Assembly: GCF_029892155.1 (NCBI RefSeq)
Contig: NZ_JARZAG010000003.1
Location: forward strand, 186,001-250,000
DNA: 64,000 nt
DNA from: Kitasatospora sp. GAS204B
GTDB taxonomy: Bacteria > Actinomycetota > Actinomycetes > Streptomycetales > Streptomycetaceae
Direction: 5' to 3'
The translations under genes and the position numbers were made by a program. Positions 7,898 through 16,282 of the stretch are shown piece by piece (position 1 is the first letter of the stretch; each line of letters begins with the position of its first letter). The notes beneath the pieces were generated by a model. That model had not been told where the DNA came from and made no database searches. It saw only the letters and a program-made list of their open reading frames with translations.

Positions 7898-9148
7898 TCA
7901 GGACACCACGCGCAGTCGCGGCTGGTCAGCACCCGCGAGAGCGGCCCGCACCGACTCCACTACCTCCGGCCCGGCGTGAGTGTACAACCACGTCACCTTC
8001 GACCCGCGATCATGCCCCATGATCACCTGAACGTCCTTCTCCGGCACGTTGAGGTCTTTGAGCCGCGACGCGAACCGGTGCCGGTAGTCGTGGATCCGCG
8101 GCCACCACTCCGTCCGCTTCGTCTCCAAATTGACCACCTTCCGCGCAACGCCCGCATCCTGGATCGCCTTGATCCAAACACGGCGAAAGTTGTGCCGGCT
8201 GAGCACCCCACCGCGCGGGCCGAGGAACAGCAGTTCCTCCGAGTGCAGTTCGCCGTCCGCGATGTCCGACCGGGTCGCCTTCGGCTTCCACCGATCGACC
8301 ATGCTCTGCACCGCAGCCACTGCGGTCGGTGTCAGCGGCACCGTCCGGAAGCCGGCGTCCGTCTTGGGCGCCGGCTGTCGGAAGAGCCCGCTGTCATCCT
8401 CGGAGATGATCTCCTTGACGCTCGCCGTGGCGCCCACCAGGTCGACGTTGCACAACCGCAGCCCCGTGTACTCGCCCCAGCGCATGCCGGTCTCATCCGC
8501 GAAGTCCAGGAGCGGCCGGTAGTACTCGGGCAGCTGGGCACGGATCAGCGCGCACTGCTCGTCGGTCGGCGGGGCCAGTGCGTCGGCATGCTTCGCAGGA
8601 GGCGCCTCGAGTGCGATGCCGAAGCAGGGGTTGTCCACGCGCCGCTTGTCCAGGATGGCGGCCTGGAACAGCTTCCGCATGTACTCCAAGGTCTTCTTGC
8701 GGGTGTGGTAGCCCTTCACCTCGTTCTGCAGCCAGTCGTCCAGCTCGATGAAGCCGACCGATGCCACCGGCCATGCCCCCCACTTCGGTTCGACGTGGAC
8801 GGCCCAGATCGACTCCTTGCGGCCGCGGGTGGTCGGGCGCCCCTTCTTCTTCTGGGTCTTCCACCACGTCGCGTGGAAGTCTGCGAGCTTCATCTGGCCG
8901 CGCTTCGGGTCCAGGTAGGTGCCCTGCCGGACCGTCGTACGCACCTGGTCGAGGAAGGCGTCCGCCTCCCCCTTCTTCGCGAAGTGCTTCGCCTTCTGCT
9001 TGCCGTCCGGCCCGCGGTACCGGGCCTGCCAGGAGCCGATGCAGTCCCGACGCTTCTTCCGCTCGCCCGGATACTCCTCCAGGCAGGCGGCGCAGCCGCA
9101 GCTCTTGCTGCGGAGCTGGCGCGGGTTGTTGAGTGCCCTACGAGGCAA
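7898..9148 (-). CDS. int: Prophage tyrosine integrase
   Basis: 416 residues from a TTG at 9148, chosen because GGGAGG lies 6 bases upstream; the longer frame to 9739 is shadow sequence. An N-terminal Cys cluster (CGCAAC, 17-22) and arm-binding AP2-like segment lead to a core-binding domain (about 85-180) and catalytic residues Arg223 (GMRWGE), Lys262, His353/Arg356 (HDYRH), His379 (IMGHD) and Tyr389. It ends 142 bases inside attL, the normal int-attP arrangement. It should integrate the phage into the 3' end of tRNA-Thr(TGT). Confidence 0.93.
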   Translation of the reverse strand: MPRRALNNPRQLRSKSCGCAACLEEYPGERKKRRDCIGSWQARYRGPDGKQKAKHFAKKGEADAFLDQVRTTVRQGTYLDPKRGQMKLADFHATWWKTQKKKGRPTTRGRKESIWAVHVEPKWGAWPVASVGFIELDDWLQNEVKGYHTRKKTLEYMRKLFQAAILDKRRVDNPCFGIALEAPPAKHADALAPPTDEQCALIRAQLPEYYRPLLDFADETGMRWGEYTGLRLCNVDLVGATASVKEIISEDDSGLFRQPAPKTDAGFRTVPLTPTAVAAVQSMVDRWKPKATRSDIADGELHSEELLFLGPRGGVLSRHNFRRVWIKAIQDAGVARKVVNLETKRTEWWPRIHDYRHRFASRLKDLNVPEKDVQVIMGHDRGSKVTWLYTHAGPEVVESVRAALAGADQPRLRVVS

Positions 9149-9374
9149 CGTAAGCCTCCCTGTGTCGTTGAGCGGGCACCCGGAAGGTCTCCACGGGGGC
9201 CCCGCACCAACACACTGCCTCATCCTGCGGCTGAGGGATGCCAAGTTCAGCCAAAACCGCGCGTACGGCGATGACTTGGCGGTCGCAGGAGAGGCCGGCG
9301 GGGATGGTGATGACGCCGAGCACGGCGTCCCAGGGTCTGCTTGGGTGTGGGCTGCGGTGGACGAGGATGCACAT
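9138..9374 (-). CDS. Small hypothetical protein overlapping integrase start
   Basis: 78 residues from the ATG at 9374 with a GGGGGA element upstream; a longer GTG/ATG frame reaches 9467. It ends in a CxC segment (VCWCGAP) and a basic tail, and overlaps the integrase TTG by 11 bases, so the pair is coupled. Its position would suit a directionality or regulatory factor, but no HTH is visible. Function unknown. Confidence 0.5.
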   Translation of the reverse strand: MCILVHRSPHPSRPWDAVLGVITIPAGLSCDRQVIAVRAVLAELGIPQPQDEAVCWCGAPVETFRVPAQRHREAYVAS

Positions 9375-9548
9375 GCGAGCGTCCCCCTTGGGGCATGGGT
9401 GGCCGTCAGGGCCGCTGGGGGAGGACGGTGCAGCGGCATCTCGTGGGGTGTCTGGGCACACGAACATACCGCTGCGGGAACTGCAGCGCTATCGCCTTGA
9501 ACCAGAGATTCCGGTCTGCTGACGGGTTGCCATGGGACGAGCTGACTG

Positions 9549-9917
9549 TTAGTCGGCGTCCCGACTCGCGAGCGCGGCCATCTGGACTTCCATGATCCGC
9601 TGTTCGTCAGCGGTGAGCCGACGGTAGAGCTCCAAGATCCGCTGCTCGGCGTCCGGGCTGAGCGGGCCGGGCGCGCGGCGGCTTGCTGCGGCGAACACGT
9701 GCTCGCGAGGTTCGCCGATGGCGTCCGCGAGCTTGTCACAGGACTTCCGGGATGGGACCCGCACGCCGTTCACCCAGGTGTTGACGGCGGAGATGGAGAC
9801 GCCGGCCCTGCGCGCGATCTCGGTCTGGGTCAGCTCAGGATGCTGCTCCTGGACCCTCCGGATCAGCTGCGCGAGCGTCTCGCTGCTCTCGTCAAGCTTG
9901 TCCATGTACGCAAGCAT
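9549..9917 (-). CDS. XRE-family phage repressor
   Basis: 122 residues. A lambda-type HTH covers about residues 18-75 (LTQTEIARRAGVSISAVNTW), followed by a short helical C-terminal segment without a LexA-like protease domain. The ATG at 9917 has an AAGG element 11 bases upstream; a second ATG at 9905 is possible. It is transcribed away from the Cro-like gene, with inverted-repeat operators between, so it is the likely lysogeny repressor. Absence of a self-cleavage domain suggests induction is not simply RecA-driven. Confidence 0.82.
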   Translation of the reverse strand: MLAYMDKLDESSETLAQLIRRVQEQHPELTQTEIARRAGVSISAVNTWVNGVRVPSRKSCDKLADAIGEPREHVFAAASRRAPGPLSPDAEQRILELYRRLTADEQRIMEVQMAALASRDAD

Positions 9918-9923
9918 GCCAAA

Positions 9924-9960
9924 CAGCCTTCTACGTTTACAAGCGCACTGTAGAAGGCTG
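9924..9960. promoter_or_regulatory. Repressor operator OL-like inverted repeat
   Basis: CAGCCTTCTA (9924-9933) and TAGAAGGCTG (9951-9960) form perfect 10-bp arms spaced by 17 bases, just upstream of the repressor gene. The inner TTCTAC/GTAGAA half-sites recur at 10065-10083 and TTCTAC again at 10394, giving a shared operator motif for the repressor/Cro pair. Confidence 0.65.
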
Positions 9961-10054
9961 GCGGAAACTCGCCGAGCTTAGAACGCACGTTCGAATCACT
10001 GCAACCATGGTGATCGTTCCCCCTGACGCTCTCCCGAACCCCTCCCGAACCCCC

Positions 10055-10084
10055 TTGACCGCTCTTCTACTTTTACTGTAGAAC
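10055..10084 (+). promoter_or_regulatory. Early rightward promoter overlapped by operator
   Basis: TTGACC (10055-10060), 18-base spacer, TAGAAC (10079-10084) resembles a vegetative sigma promoter. TTCTAC-N7-GTAGAA (10065-10083) covers the spacer and -10, so a bound repressor would block it. It points into the Cro-like gene at 10140. Confidence 0.6.
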
Positions 10085-10139
10085 TGTAGATGTCAGCGGC
10101 AAGCACTGCAGCCGACAACCACAAACCGCGAGGTCATGC

Positions 10140-10460
10140 ATGTCCCGCCTGCACCGCAAGAGCGACGGCCAGCCAATCCGCGACGCCATGTTGGCCGGCG
10201 GTTGGTCGATCCCGAAGCTCGCCGAGGCCACCAAGTCGGTGGACCCGCTCGGACGCGGAGTCAGCCGGTCAGCCGTCGGAGTGCTCGTCTCCAGCGGCAG
10301 CTCGGGGCGGGAGAGATGCCGACTCCGCACCGCATGGCTGATAGCCGACGCGCTCGGCCAGCCGCTCCAGAAGCTCTTCGACATGCCTGGAGCTTCTACT
10401 TCTACAGAAGAAAGGTCAAGAGCCGATGACCGTCAGCACGCTGCCGGCCCCACTGCTTAA
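10140..10460 (+). CDS. Cro-like helix-turn-helix protein
   Basis: 106 residues from the ATG at 10140 (GAGG 6 bases upstream). An HTH-like region (WSIPKLAEATKSV, then SRSAVGVLVSSGS, then LIADALGQPLQKLF) fills residues 15-82. It is the first gene of the rightward early operon, opposite the repressor, so a Cro-type role is likely. The tail overlaps the Xis-like gene by 35 bases. Another TTCTAC motif (10394) lies in its 3' end. Confidence 0.65.
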   Translation: MSRLHRKSDGQPIRDAMLAGGWSIPKLAEATKSVDPLGRGVSRSAVGVLVSSGSSGRERCRLRTAWLIADALGQPLQKLFDMPGASTSTEERSRADDRQHAAGPTA

Positions 10461-10668
10461 GCAGACCGAGCTGGAGACCTACTACGGCGTCTCCGCCTGG
10501 CTCGTCAACAAGTGGGTCCGGGACGGATGCCCCGTCGAGCGGCTCCGCAGTGGACAGCGGCGCTTCGACCTCGCCGCAGTGAAGGCCTGGCACGCGGAGG
10601 GATCCGCAGACGGCCAGCAGGCCAGGGCCATCCAGTCCGAGCAGGCGCTTAGCCGCCGCTCGGCCTGA
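10426..10668 (+). CDS. Excisionase-like winged HTH protein
   Basis: 80 residues. An HTH_17/MerR-like start (LKQTELETYYGVSAWLVNKW) is followed by a wing with RRFDLAAVKAWH, typical of Xis and related DNA-bending proteins. AAAGG lies about 10 bases before the ATG. Placement just after the Cro-like gene in the early operon fits an excision factor working with the integrase at 7898-9148. Confidence 0.68.
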   Translation: MTVSTLPAPLLKQTELETYYGVSAWLVNKWVRDGCPVERLRSGQRRFDLAAVKAWHAEGSADGQQARAIQSEQALSRRSA

Positions 10669-10768
10669 CCCCCAACTGTGGGCGGGCCGCCCCCGGATGC
10701 GACCCCAGGGAGCGACCCGAAGCCCACCACTTCACCCGATCTGACAGAACAAGAGGAAGGGGCAGGCC

Positions 10769-11089
10769 ATGAGCCAGCCTACCGACCGTGGCGCCTCGTT
10801 GGCGCCCGTCGACCCGAACATCTCCCGGCGGACGATCGTCGCCGCCGACATCACCGAGTTGAACGCGTACTGGATCGCGGCGGGGCCGCGGCGGACGCTG
10901 GCGACGACGGGCCGGTACGAGCGCCGCGGCGGCCAGTTGTTCGCGACGGGTGGCCTGGACTGGCACCTGACGGACGGCCTGTTGGTCGTGGTGGCCGTGA
11001 CGGCCGAGGACGAGGTGCCGGATCTGCCGGTGGTGCGTGCGGCCAGCCTGGTCCCGTCGGTACCGAGCGCAACGGCGGTGGCGGCATGA
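10769..11089 (+). CDS. Hypothetical early protein
   Basis: 106 residues, GAGGAAGGGG upstream of the ATG. It contains a compact beta-rich middle (RTLATTGRYERRGGQLFATG) and a hydrophobic C-terminal third. First gene of a run of ATGA-coupled small genes; the stop overlaps the next start. No family recognised. Confidence 0.6.
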   Translation: MSQPTDRGASLAPVDPNISRRTIVAADITELNAYWIAAGPRRTLATTGRYERRGGQLFATGGLDWHLTDGLLVVVAVTAEDEVPDLPVVRAASLVPSVPSATAVAA

Positions 11090-11262
11090 GCGCCGGCCAG
11101 CGGCCGGTGCCGCTTCCGGTGCGCGAGCGGTACACCGAGGCCGAGCTGGAGTTGATGGCCCAGTGGGTCGACCAGCACGGGGATCCGGCGGACTGGTGTG
11201 AGGAGACGCGCCGCGCCTACGCGAACACGCTGGCCAACATGCGCGCTCTGGGGACGTTGTGA
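11086..11262 (+). CDS. Small acidic hypothetical protein
   Basis: 58 residues; its ATG overlaps the upstream TGA. Sequence is helical with conserved-looking Trp/Asp (MAQWVDQHGDPADW). The stop overlaps a downstream GTG. Function unknown. Confidence 0.55.
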   Translation: MSAGQRPVPLPVRERYTEAELELMAQWVDQHGDPADWCEETRRAYANTLANMRALGTL

Positions 11263-11408
11263 GCCGCCTGCGCGCCGTCTGGCGCCGCCGCCTCGCGTTC
11301 CTGCGGTACCGCCGGGCGCTCGCCGTCCAGCGCAGCCACTGCGGCGGGATGTGCTCGACCGCTGACCGAGCCCGCGTGATCCCGCGCCAGCTGCGGAGGT
11401 CGTCGTGA
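11259..11408 (+). CDS. Small Arg-rich protein
   Basis: 49 residues from a GTG overlapping the preceding stop. It is strikingly Arg-rich (VWRRRLAFLRYRRAL) with two Cys, and its stop overlaps the next GTG. The perfect chain of overlaps supports translation; its role is unknown. Confidence 0.4.
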   Translation: MSRLRAVWRRRLAFLRYRRALAVQRSHCGGMCSTADRARVIPRQLRRSS

Positions 11409-11545
11409 TCTTCGCGCTGATCTGCCTGGCCGCCTGCGTGCTGGTGACGGGCGTGTGCTGCCGGGCCCTGCTGGCCGCGGCGCGCTGCGTCGCCACCGCC
11501 CTCGGCCTGACCCTCACCAACGACCGCAAGGGGGACCCCCGATGA
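11405..11545 (+). CDS. Small single-pass membrane protein
   Basis: 46 residues from a GTG overlapping the upstream stop. One hydrophobic helix (FALICLAACVLVTGVCC) and an Ala-rich tail. It ends in a TGA overlapping the next ATG. Function unknown. Confidence 0.45.
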   Translation: MIFALICLAACVLVTGVCCRALLAAARCVATALGLTLTNDRKGDPR

Positions 11546-11964
11546 TGCCGTTCCTGTCCATGCCGTTGCCGACGTGGCTGCGCCGCCGGAGCACCGAGCC
11601 CGAGCAGTGGCAGCCGGGCAACCCGAAGCGGCTCGCCGACGACTTCCAGGCGCTGCAGGCGGACGCGGCCGAGCTGGGTCGCCAGCTCACCGTCACCCGG
11701 CAGGCGCTGGACGTCGAGGCCGCACGGGCGTCCGCCGCCGCACAGCGGGCCGAGGCCGCCGAGGGCGAGCACTCCAAGGCCGCCGAGCTGCTGAAGCAGT
11801 CGCACCGCGGCCTGCGCGATGTGGCCGACGAGCGCGACCGGCTGACCACCGCCAACAGCAGCCTCCGCCGCCAGCTCCACCGGGAGTTCGGCTACGACGA
11901 GGCCGCGATCGACGCGATCGAGAACGGCAGCGGCGAGCCCGCCGGCAAGCGGGCGCTGACGTGA
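11542..11964 (+). CDS. Coiled-coil hypothetical protein
   Basis: 140 residues from the ATG at 11542 (coupled to the upstream stop). Residues 30-125 form an Ala/Glu/Arg-rich coiled coil. It resembles the short coiled-coil proteins preceding recombination genes in actinophages, but no domain can be named. Confidence 0.55.
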   Translation: MMPFLSMPLPTWLRRRSTEPEQWQPGNPKRLADDFQALQADAAELGRQLTVTRQALDVEAARASAAAQRAEAAEGEHSKAAELLKQSHRGLRDVADERDRLTTANSSLRRQLHREFGYDEAAIDAIENGSGEPAGKRALT

Positions 11965-12060
11965 TCACTACCCGCACCGGCCAGCCCCGCAAGGCCTGAC
12001 CCACCTCGAACTTCCGCCGGGCGCCGCGAGCGCCCGGCCCACATCACGGAGACACCCCTG

Positions 12061-13257
12061 ATGACCAGCTTCACCTTCGCCCCGGCCACGCGTGAGCAGG
12101 CAAAGGCCCGCATCGCCCTCCAGGGGCCGGCCGGGTCCGGCAAGACCAAGTCCGCCCTGCTCATGGCCGAGACCCTGGCCGCTGGCGGCCCGATCGGCCT
12201 CATTGACACCGAGCGCCGGTCCGCCGCCAAGTACGCGCCGGTGCCCGGCCGGCCCGACCTTGGCGGCCACCAGTTCCTTCACCTGCCCATGGACTCCTAC
12301 GACCCGCGTGACCTGGCCAAGGCCGTGCATGCGGCCGCTGACGCGGGGATCGCGTGCCTCATCGTCGACTCCTGGTCGCACTTCTACGCCGGGAAGGGCG
12401 GCCTGCTGGAGCTGGTCGACGGGTTCGGCCGCAAGGCCGGAGCTGCAGGCACCTTCGGCGGCTGGAAGGAGGCCACGCCGATCGAGCAGGAGACCCTCGA
12501 CACGCTGCTCCGGTTCCCGGGCCACCTGATCGTCACGCTGCGGACGAAGAACGACTACTCGCTGGAGGGCGGCAAGGTCACCCACCACGGCGTCAAGGTC
12601 ATCCAACGGGAAGGCACGGAATACGAGTTCGACGTCATCGCCACCATGGTGGAGGGCACGGCGACGTTCACGAAGACCCGCTGCCCCGCACTGACCGGGG
12701 CCGTGTACCGGCACCCGGGCGAGGATGTCGCCAACGTGATCCTGGAGTGGCTCGGCGAGGGCGTCGACCCTGTCCAGGTGATCCTGGACGACCTGCTCGC
12801 CGAGGGGCTGACTTACCAGGCTGCCATCGACCTGCACAACCGAGCTAAGGGACGGAACCTGCTGGACGCCGCCGTCCAGCACCCGGTGTCGAGGGCGTCG
12901 ATGACGCTCGGAGCGCTGATCGCTGAATACGGGCAGGCCGCGAAGCCGAAGGCGGCGCCGACACGTCCGCAGCAGCCGACCGACCACGAGGTCGCCCTAG
13001 CCGCATCCTCGCAGTACCACGCCGTCCGGGTCGACGCCCACTCGGTCACGGACGAGCGGCTCGCGGCGGAACGGCCCACCGCAGCACCAACGGACCCGCG
13101 CGCGAGGGCGCTCGACGAGCTGCGTGGCGCCGCCGTCGCGGCGGACGTGGCGGCCACCCTGGAGACGGACTTCGCCCAGTCCTATGGCGTCGCCCTCACC
13201 GGCGCCACAGTCGAGCAGATCCGCGAGATGGCGGCCCTGCTGCGGGGTGCGGCATGA
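12061..13257 (+). CDS. Sak4-like RecA-fold ATPase (phage recombination)
   Basis: 398 residues. Walker A GPAGSGKT (22-29), Walker B IVDS (101-104) and a RecA-core layout ending near residue 225 match phage AAA/Rad51-like Sak4 ATPases, which work with single-strand annealing proteins. The C-terminal 150 residues are a variable linker and a helical domain. No separate SSB was recognised; the next gene may be a partner. The ATG follows a 96-base gap. Confidence 0.75.
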   Translation: MTSFTFAPATREQAKARIALQGPAGSGKTKSALLMAETLAAGGPIGLIDTERRSAAKYAPVPGRPDLGGHQFLHLPMDSYDPRDLAKAVHAAADAGIACLIVDSWSHFYAGKGGLLELVDGFGRKAGAAGTFGGWKEATPIEQETLDTLLRFPGHLIVTLRTKNDYSLEGGKVTHHGVKVIQREGTEYEFDVIATMVEGTATFTKTRCPALTGAVYRHPGEDVANVILEWLGEGVDPVQVILDDLLAEGLTYQAAIDLHNRAKGRNLLDAAVQHPVSRASMTLGALIAEYGQAAKPKAAPTRPQQPTDHEVALAASSQYHAVRVDAHSVTDERLAAERPTAAPTDPRARALDELRGAAVAADVAATLETDFAQSYGVALTGATVEQIREMAALLRGAA

Positions 13258-13784
13258 GTCTCCAGGACGCTGCGGCCCGCGAGGCCGTGCTGAAGGCCCT
13301 GTCCGACCGGATCGGGGACGCGCTGAAGGCGGTCCGCACCGAGGTGCAGGCCGAGTTGGATGCGGCGGCTGGCGTGCGGCAGATCGAGGCGCGGCTGCCT
13401 GACGGCAAGTTGGTCGCGAAGGTCTCGCTGACCGACCCGGCTCCGGCAGCGGTCGTCACCGACCCGGATGCCTACCTCGCCTGGGTCCGTGACCAGCACC
13501 CGGCCGGCAAGGACAACGTGGTCCGGCGCTTCGTCACCGAGGTCCGCCCGGCGTTCACGACCGCGCTGCTCGCCGAGCTCACCGCCGCTGGCGTGCCGCA
13601 GTGGTGCGACCAGCAGACCGGCGAGGTGCACGACGTGCCCGGCGTCGAGATCCGGGCCACCCGAGCCCGCTCGCACTCGGTGCGGTTCGAGAAGACCGGC
13701 CGCGACCTGGTGGCCGAGGCCTGGCAGGCCGGTCTGTTGGCCGACATCGTCCTGCCGCAGATCACCGCCGGAGGTGCCGAGTGA
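13254..13784 (+). CDS. Hypothetical protein coupled to Sak4-like ATPase
   Basis: 176 residues, ATGA overlap with the ATPase. It begins with a helical segment and has a beta-rich middle (IEARLPDGKLVAKVSL) and a conserved-looking VPGVEIRATRARSHSVRF. Strict coupling suggests a recombination or nucleic-acid role. No family identified. Confidence 0.6.
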   Translation: MSLQDAAAREAVLKALSDRIGDALKAVRTEVQAELDAAAGVRQIEARLPDGKLVAKVSLTDPAPAAVVTDPDAYLAWVRDQHPAGKDNVVRRFVTEVRPAFTTALLAELTAAGVPQWCDQQTGEVHDVPGVEIRATRARSHSVRFEKTGRDLVAEAWQAGLLADIVLPQITAGGAE

Positions 13785-14167
13785 ACGCCGCCCTGCCACC
13801 GACCAGCATGGACGCTCTCCGCGAGGAGGTTGAGCGCCTGCGCGTCCACCTCGCCGAGTTCGTCGGACACGAGCCCACCATCCGCGAGGAGATGGGCTAC
13901 CTCAGCAGGGAGCGCATGCGCCTGCGTAGCGAACGCGACCGGGCGCGCCGGATCGCGGTGCAGTTGGAGCAGGAGAACGCCCGGCTCCACCAGGTGATCG
14001 GCTTCCTGCTCACCAACCCGCTGCAGCGCATGGCGATGCGCGTCTGGACGAGCGACATCGACGCGATGCTCGGCCGGGTTGAGCTGGCTGACCTCGGCAA
14101 CGACCGCACCGAGATCACCTACCAGTGGCTCCAGGACCGGCTCGCCGCCCCGGACGGTGCGTCATGA
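13781..14167 (+). CDS. Coiled-coil hypothetical protein
   Basis: 128 residues from a GTG overlapping the upstream stop. Residues 10-70 form a charged coiled coil (LREEVERLRVHLAEF; RERMRLRSERDRARR). The C-terminus is globular. Function unknown. Confidence 0.55.
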   Translation: MNAALPPTSMDALREEVERLRVHLAEFVGHEPTIREEMGYLSRERMRLRSERDRARRIAVQLEQENARLHQVIGFLLTNPLQRMAMRVWTSDIDAMLGRVELADLGNDRTEITYQWLQDRLAAPDGAS

Positions 14168-14640
14168 CGCCCGAGCAGCGGGGCGAGCTGGCCGAGCGGC
14201 TGCTGCCCCACGCGGCCGCCCTGGTCTGCCTCGTCCACGGCGACGGCGACCGGCGCGACATCCAGCAGGCCCTCGCCCGCCTCACCCAGGTCGAGCGGGA
14301 CGCCCTGCCGGTGGTGCTGGCCGCCCTGGTCGACCCGGACGCCGAGATCGCCGACCTGCTGGCGTTCGTCACCTGGGATGAGTACGGGCGCCCAGCCACA
14401 CCGGTTCGGGTCTCCGGGTCGGTTCGGGACCTGGCCGACGCCGTGGAGACGATGCCGTCGCCCCAGGGTCGGGCTGCGGCGATCGTGGAGGACACGGCCG
14501 AGCTGGTACTGCAGGGCCTGCCGCGTTCCGCGATCGCCGACCGATTCGGCGTGACCTGGAACGCGGTGCAGAAGGCCCACGAGCGCACCGGCGTCCCGCT
14601 GCCAGCCATCATCGCGGACGAGTTGGCGGGTGCCGCATGA
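14164..14640 (+). CDS. Hypothetical protein with C-terminal HTH
   Basis: 158 residues, ATG overlapping the previous stop. The N-terminal 75 residues are helical; residues about 115-140 (LPRSAIADRFGVTWNAVQKA) look like a sigma-4/resolvase-type HTH. It immediately precedes the WhiB gene, so both may regulate early-to-late switching. Confidence 0.6.
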   Translation: MTPEQRGELAERLLPHAAALVCLVHGDGDRRDIQQALARLTQVERDALPVVLAALVDPDAEIADLLAFVTWDEYGRPATPVRVSGSVRDLADAVETMPSPQGRAAAIVEDTAELVLQGLPRSAIADRFGVTWNAVQKAHERTGVPLPAIIADELAGAA

Positions 14641-14924
14641 CGCTCATCATCAACCGAGCGGCATGGGTCGACCGCGCGCTCTGCCGCGGCTCCGGGCACC
14701 TGTTCTTCCCCGAGGGCCAGCATGCCCGGCACCGTACCGAGGTCGCGGTCCGGATCTGCGCGGCCTGCCCGGTCACGGCGCAGTGCCTGCAGCTCGCGCT
14801 CGACGCCGAGGGCAACGCGGCTGCCGGCGCCCGGTACGGGGTCTACGGCGGCCTCACCCCGGCTCAGCGCCGCAAGGTCTACGACCGCCGCCGGCAGCGC
14901 AGCACCGAGCAGGCCGCGTCATGA
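14637..14924 (+). CDS. WhiB-family [4Fe-4S] transcription factor
   Basis: 95 residues with the Wbl signature: Cys16, Cys41, Cys44 and Cys50 for the cluster, then GVYGG (68-72, the GVWGG turn) and a basic C-terminus for DNA contact. Wbl proteins bind the primary sigma factor and reset host transcription; phage copies are known from mycobacteriophage TM4. Here it may modulate host Wbl circuits or phage promoters. Coupled at both ends. Confidence 0.88.
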   Translation: MTLIINRAAWVDRALCRGSGHLFFPEGQHARHRTEVAVRICAACPVTAQCLQLALDAEGNAAAGARYGVYGGLTPAQRRKVYDRRRQRSTEQAAS

Positions 14925-15151
14925 CGCGCCGCCACCAGTTCGAGACGGACCCGCTCGACCAGGGCGCCCCCGTCATCAGCGCCCACACCCGCACCACCGT
15001 TGCCCAGCGGGCCCGCGCCCGTCGGTACGTCGCCGCCAACGCACACGACACCGACGACCTGCGCGACCTCCTCGGCTACCTCGGCCTCAACGACCCGACC
15101 GAGATCACCGCCCAACTCGCCCACCGCCACCAGCAGGGAGACCAGACGTGA
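14921..15151 (+). CDS. Small hypothetical protein
   Basis: 76 residues, overlapping the WhiB stop. Basic middle (TTVAQRARARRYVAAN) and acidic helical end. Its stop overlaps the GTG of the clamp-like gene. Function unknown. Confidence 0.5.
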   Translation: MTRRHQFETDPLDQGAPVISAHTRTTVAQRARARRYVAANAHDTDDLRDLLGYLGLNDPTEITAQLAHRHQQGDQT

Positions 15152-16191
15152 CCACCGAGACCGCCGCCCCGGCCAAGGCCACCGTCAACGCCTACAAGCT
15201 CCGCCAGCTGCTCGCCAAGGTCGAGCCGCACGTCAACCACGGCGACTACTACCCGGGCATCGCCGGACTCCGCCTCGAAGGCGACGGCCAGCAGCTCCAC
15301 GCCATCGCCACCGACCGCTACACCATGGCCATCGCGCGCACCAGGACCTCGGGGGCCGGCGACTGGGCAGTCACCATCCCCGCCGCGCGGCTCAAGTCCC
15401 TCCGCCACTGGGTCAAGGGGCACGACCGCGACACCCTCATCGACATCACCCCGTCGGCCCGCAGCATCGCGTTCACCAGCCCCACCGCCGAGCTCAGCAT
15501 GGCCGGCGAGGACGGCGACTTCCCGAAGTGGCGCGCCATGGTGGCCAAGCTCCTCGCGAAGGACCCGCAGCCTGTCCCGCTGACGGCCGTCACCAGCGAA
15601 TACCTCAGCCGCTGGGGCGCGGCCAGCACCTGGCTGAGCGTCACCCAGGCCGGTCCGAACGAGCCGTTCATCTTCTTCGGAGACGACTTCATCGGCCTCC
15701 AGATGCCGGCCCGGCGCGAGGACGGCGCCACCCGCGAGAAGGCCATCGCGCAGTGGAGCACCACCCTCGGTGCGGCCCCGGCCGAGACGGTGGAGAGCCC
15801 GATGCTGGACAAGCCCTCCAGTGCAGTCCCCGCCGCCACACGCGAGCTGCTCCGGCAGGTCCTCATCTCCGCGAACGACCTGTTCGAGGACGACGACGCG
15901 CACCCGTCCGCCATCGGCGCCCACGCCAGGGCCGGCGTGCACGCCTGGATGGCGCACCGCCTGCTCCAGGCCCTCCAGGTCACCGACTCGCGCCTCGCCG
16001 AGCAGGTGCTGCGGTCCCTCGACGACGAGCTGGAGGCCGGTGACTTCTCCGAGACCGCCTGGGAGGAAGCCGACGCGCTTGGCCACGACCCGAAGGCATG
16101 GATCGACGACTACGCGGCCGCCCGCGCACGCCGCGCCGAGAAGGTCGCCGCCGAACGCGAGGCCGCCGCGCAGCTGACCGCCAGCGACTGA
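15148..16191 (+). CDS. DNA polymerase III beta-clamp-like protein
   Basis: 347 residues from a GTG coupled to the previous gene. The first 200 residues follow the DnaN pattern, including LHAIATDRYTMAIAR, which matches the ATDRYRFAV segment of actinobacterial clamps, and beta-strand spacing such as WAVTIPAARLKSL. The C-terminal 150 residues are helical and unlike DnaN. No phage polymerase is encoded nearby, so it may recruit the host replisome to the phage origin or interfere with the host clamp (inference). Confidence 0.65.
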   Translation: MTTETAAPAKATVNAYKLRQLLAKVEPHVNHGDYYPGIAGLRLEGDGQQLHAIATDRYTMAIARTRTSGAGDWAVTIPAARLKSLRHWVKGHDRDTLIDITPSARSIAFTSPTAELSMAGEDGDFPKWRAMVAKLLAKDPQPVPLTAVTSEYLSRWGAASTWLSVTQAGPNEPFIFFGDDFIGLQMPARREDGATREKAIAQWSTTLGAAPAETVESPMLDKPSSAVPAATRELLRQVLISANDLFEDDDAHPSAIGAHARAGVHAWMAHRLLQALQVTDSRLAEQVLRSLDDELEAGDFSETAWEEADALGHDPKAWIDDYAAARARRAEKVAAEREAAAQLTASD

Positions 16192-16208
16192 CCCGCACCG
16201 CCCTGACG

Positions 16209-16247
16209 GCCCGTGGCGGGGCCGGCACCAGCCCCCCCGCCACGGGC
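16209..16247 (+). terminator. Intergenic hairpin after clamp-like gene
   Basis: GCCCGTGGCGGGG (16209-16221) pairs perfectly with CCCCGCCACGGGC (16235-16247). It separates the clamp-like gene from the initiator operon. No T-run follows. Confidence 0.55.
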
Positions 16248-16282
16248 GCACCACCCACCACCGCACCGCCGGAAGGACCACC

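Noticed and set aside
9149-9739. N-terminal extension of the prophage integrase frame
   Set aside because: It lacks coding character and overlaps the repressor gene; the TTG at 9148 has a perfect ribosome binding site.
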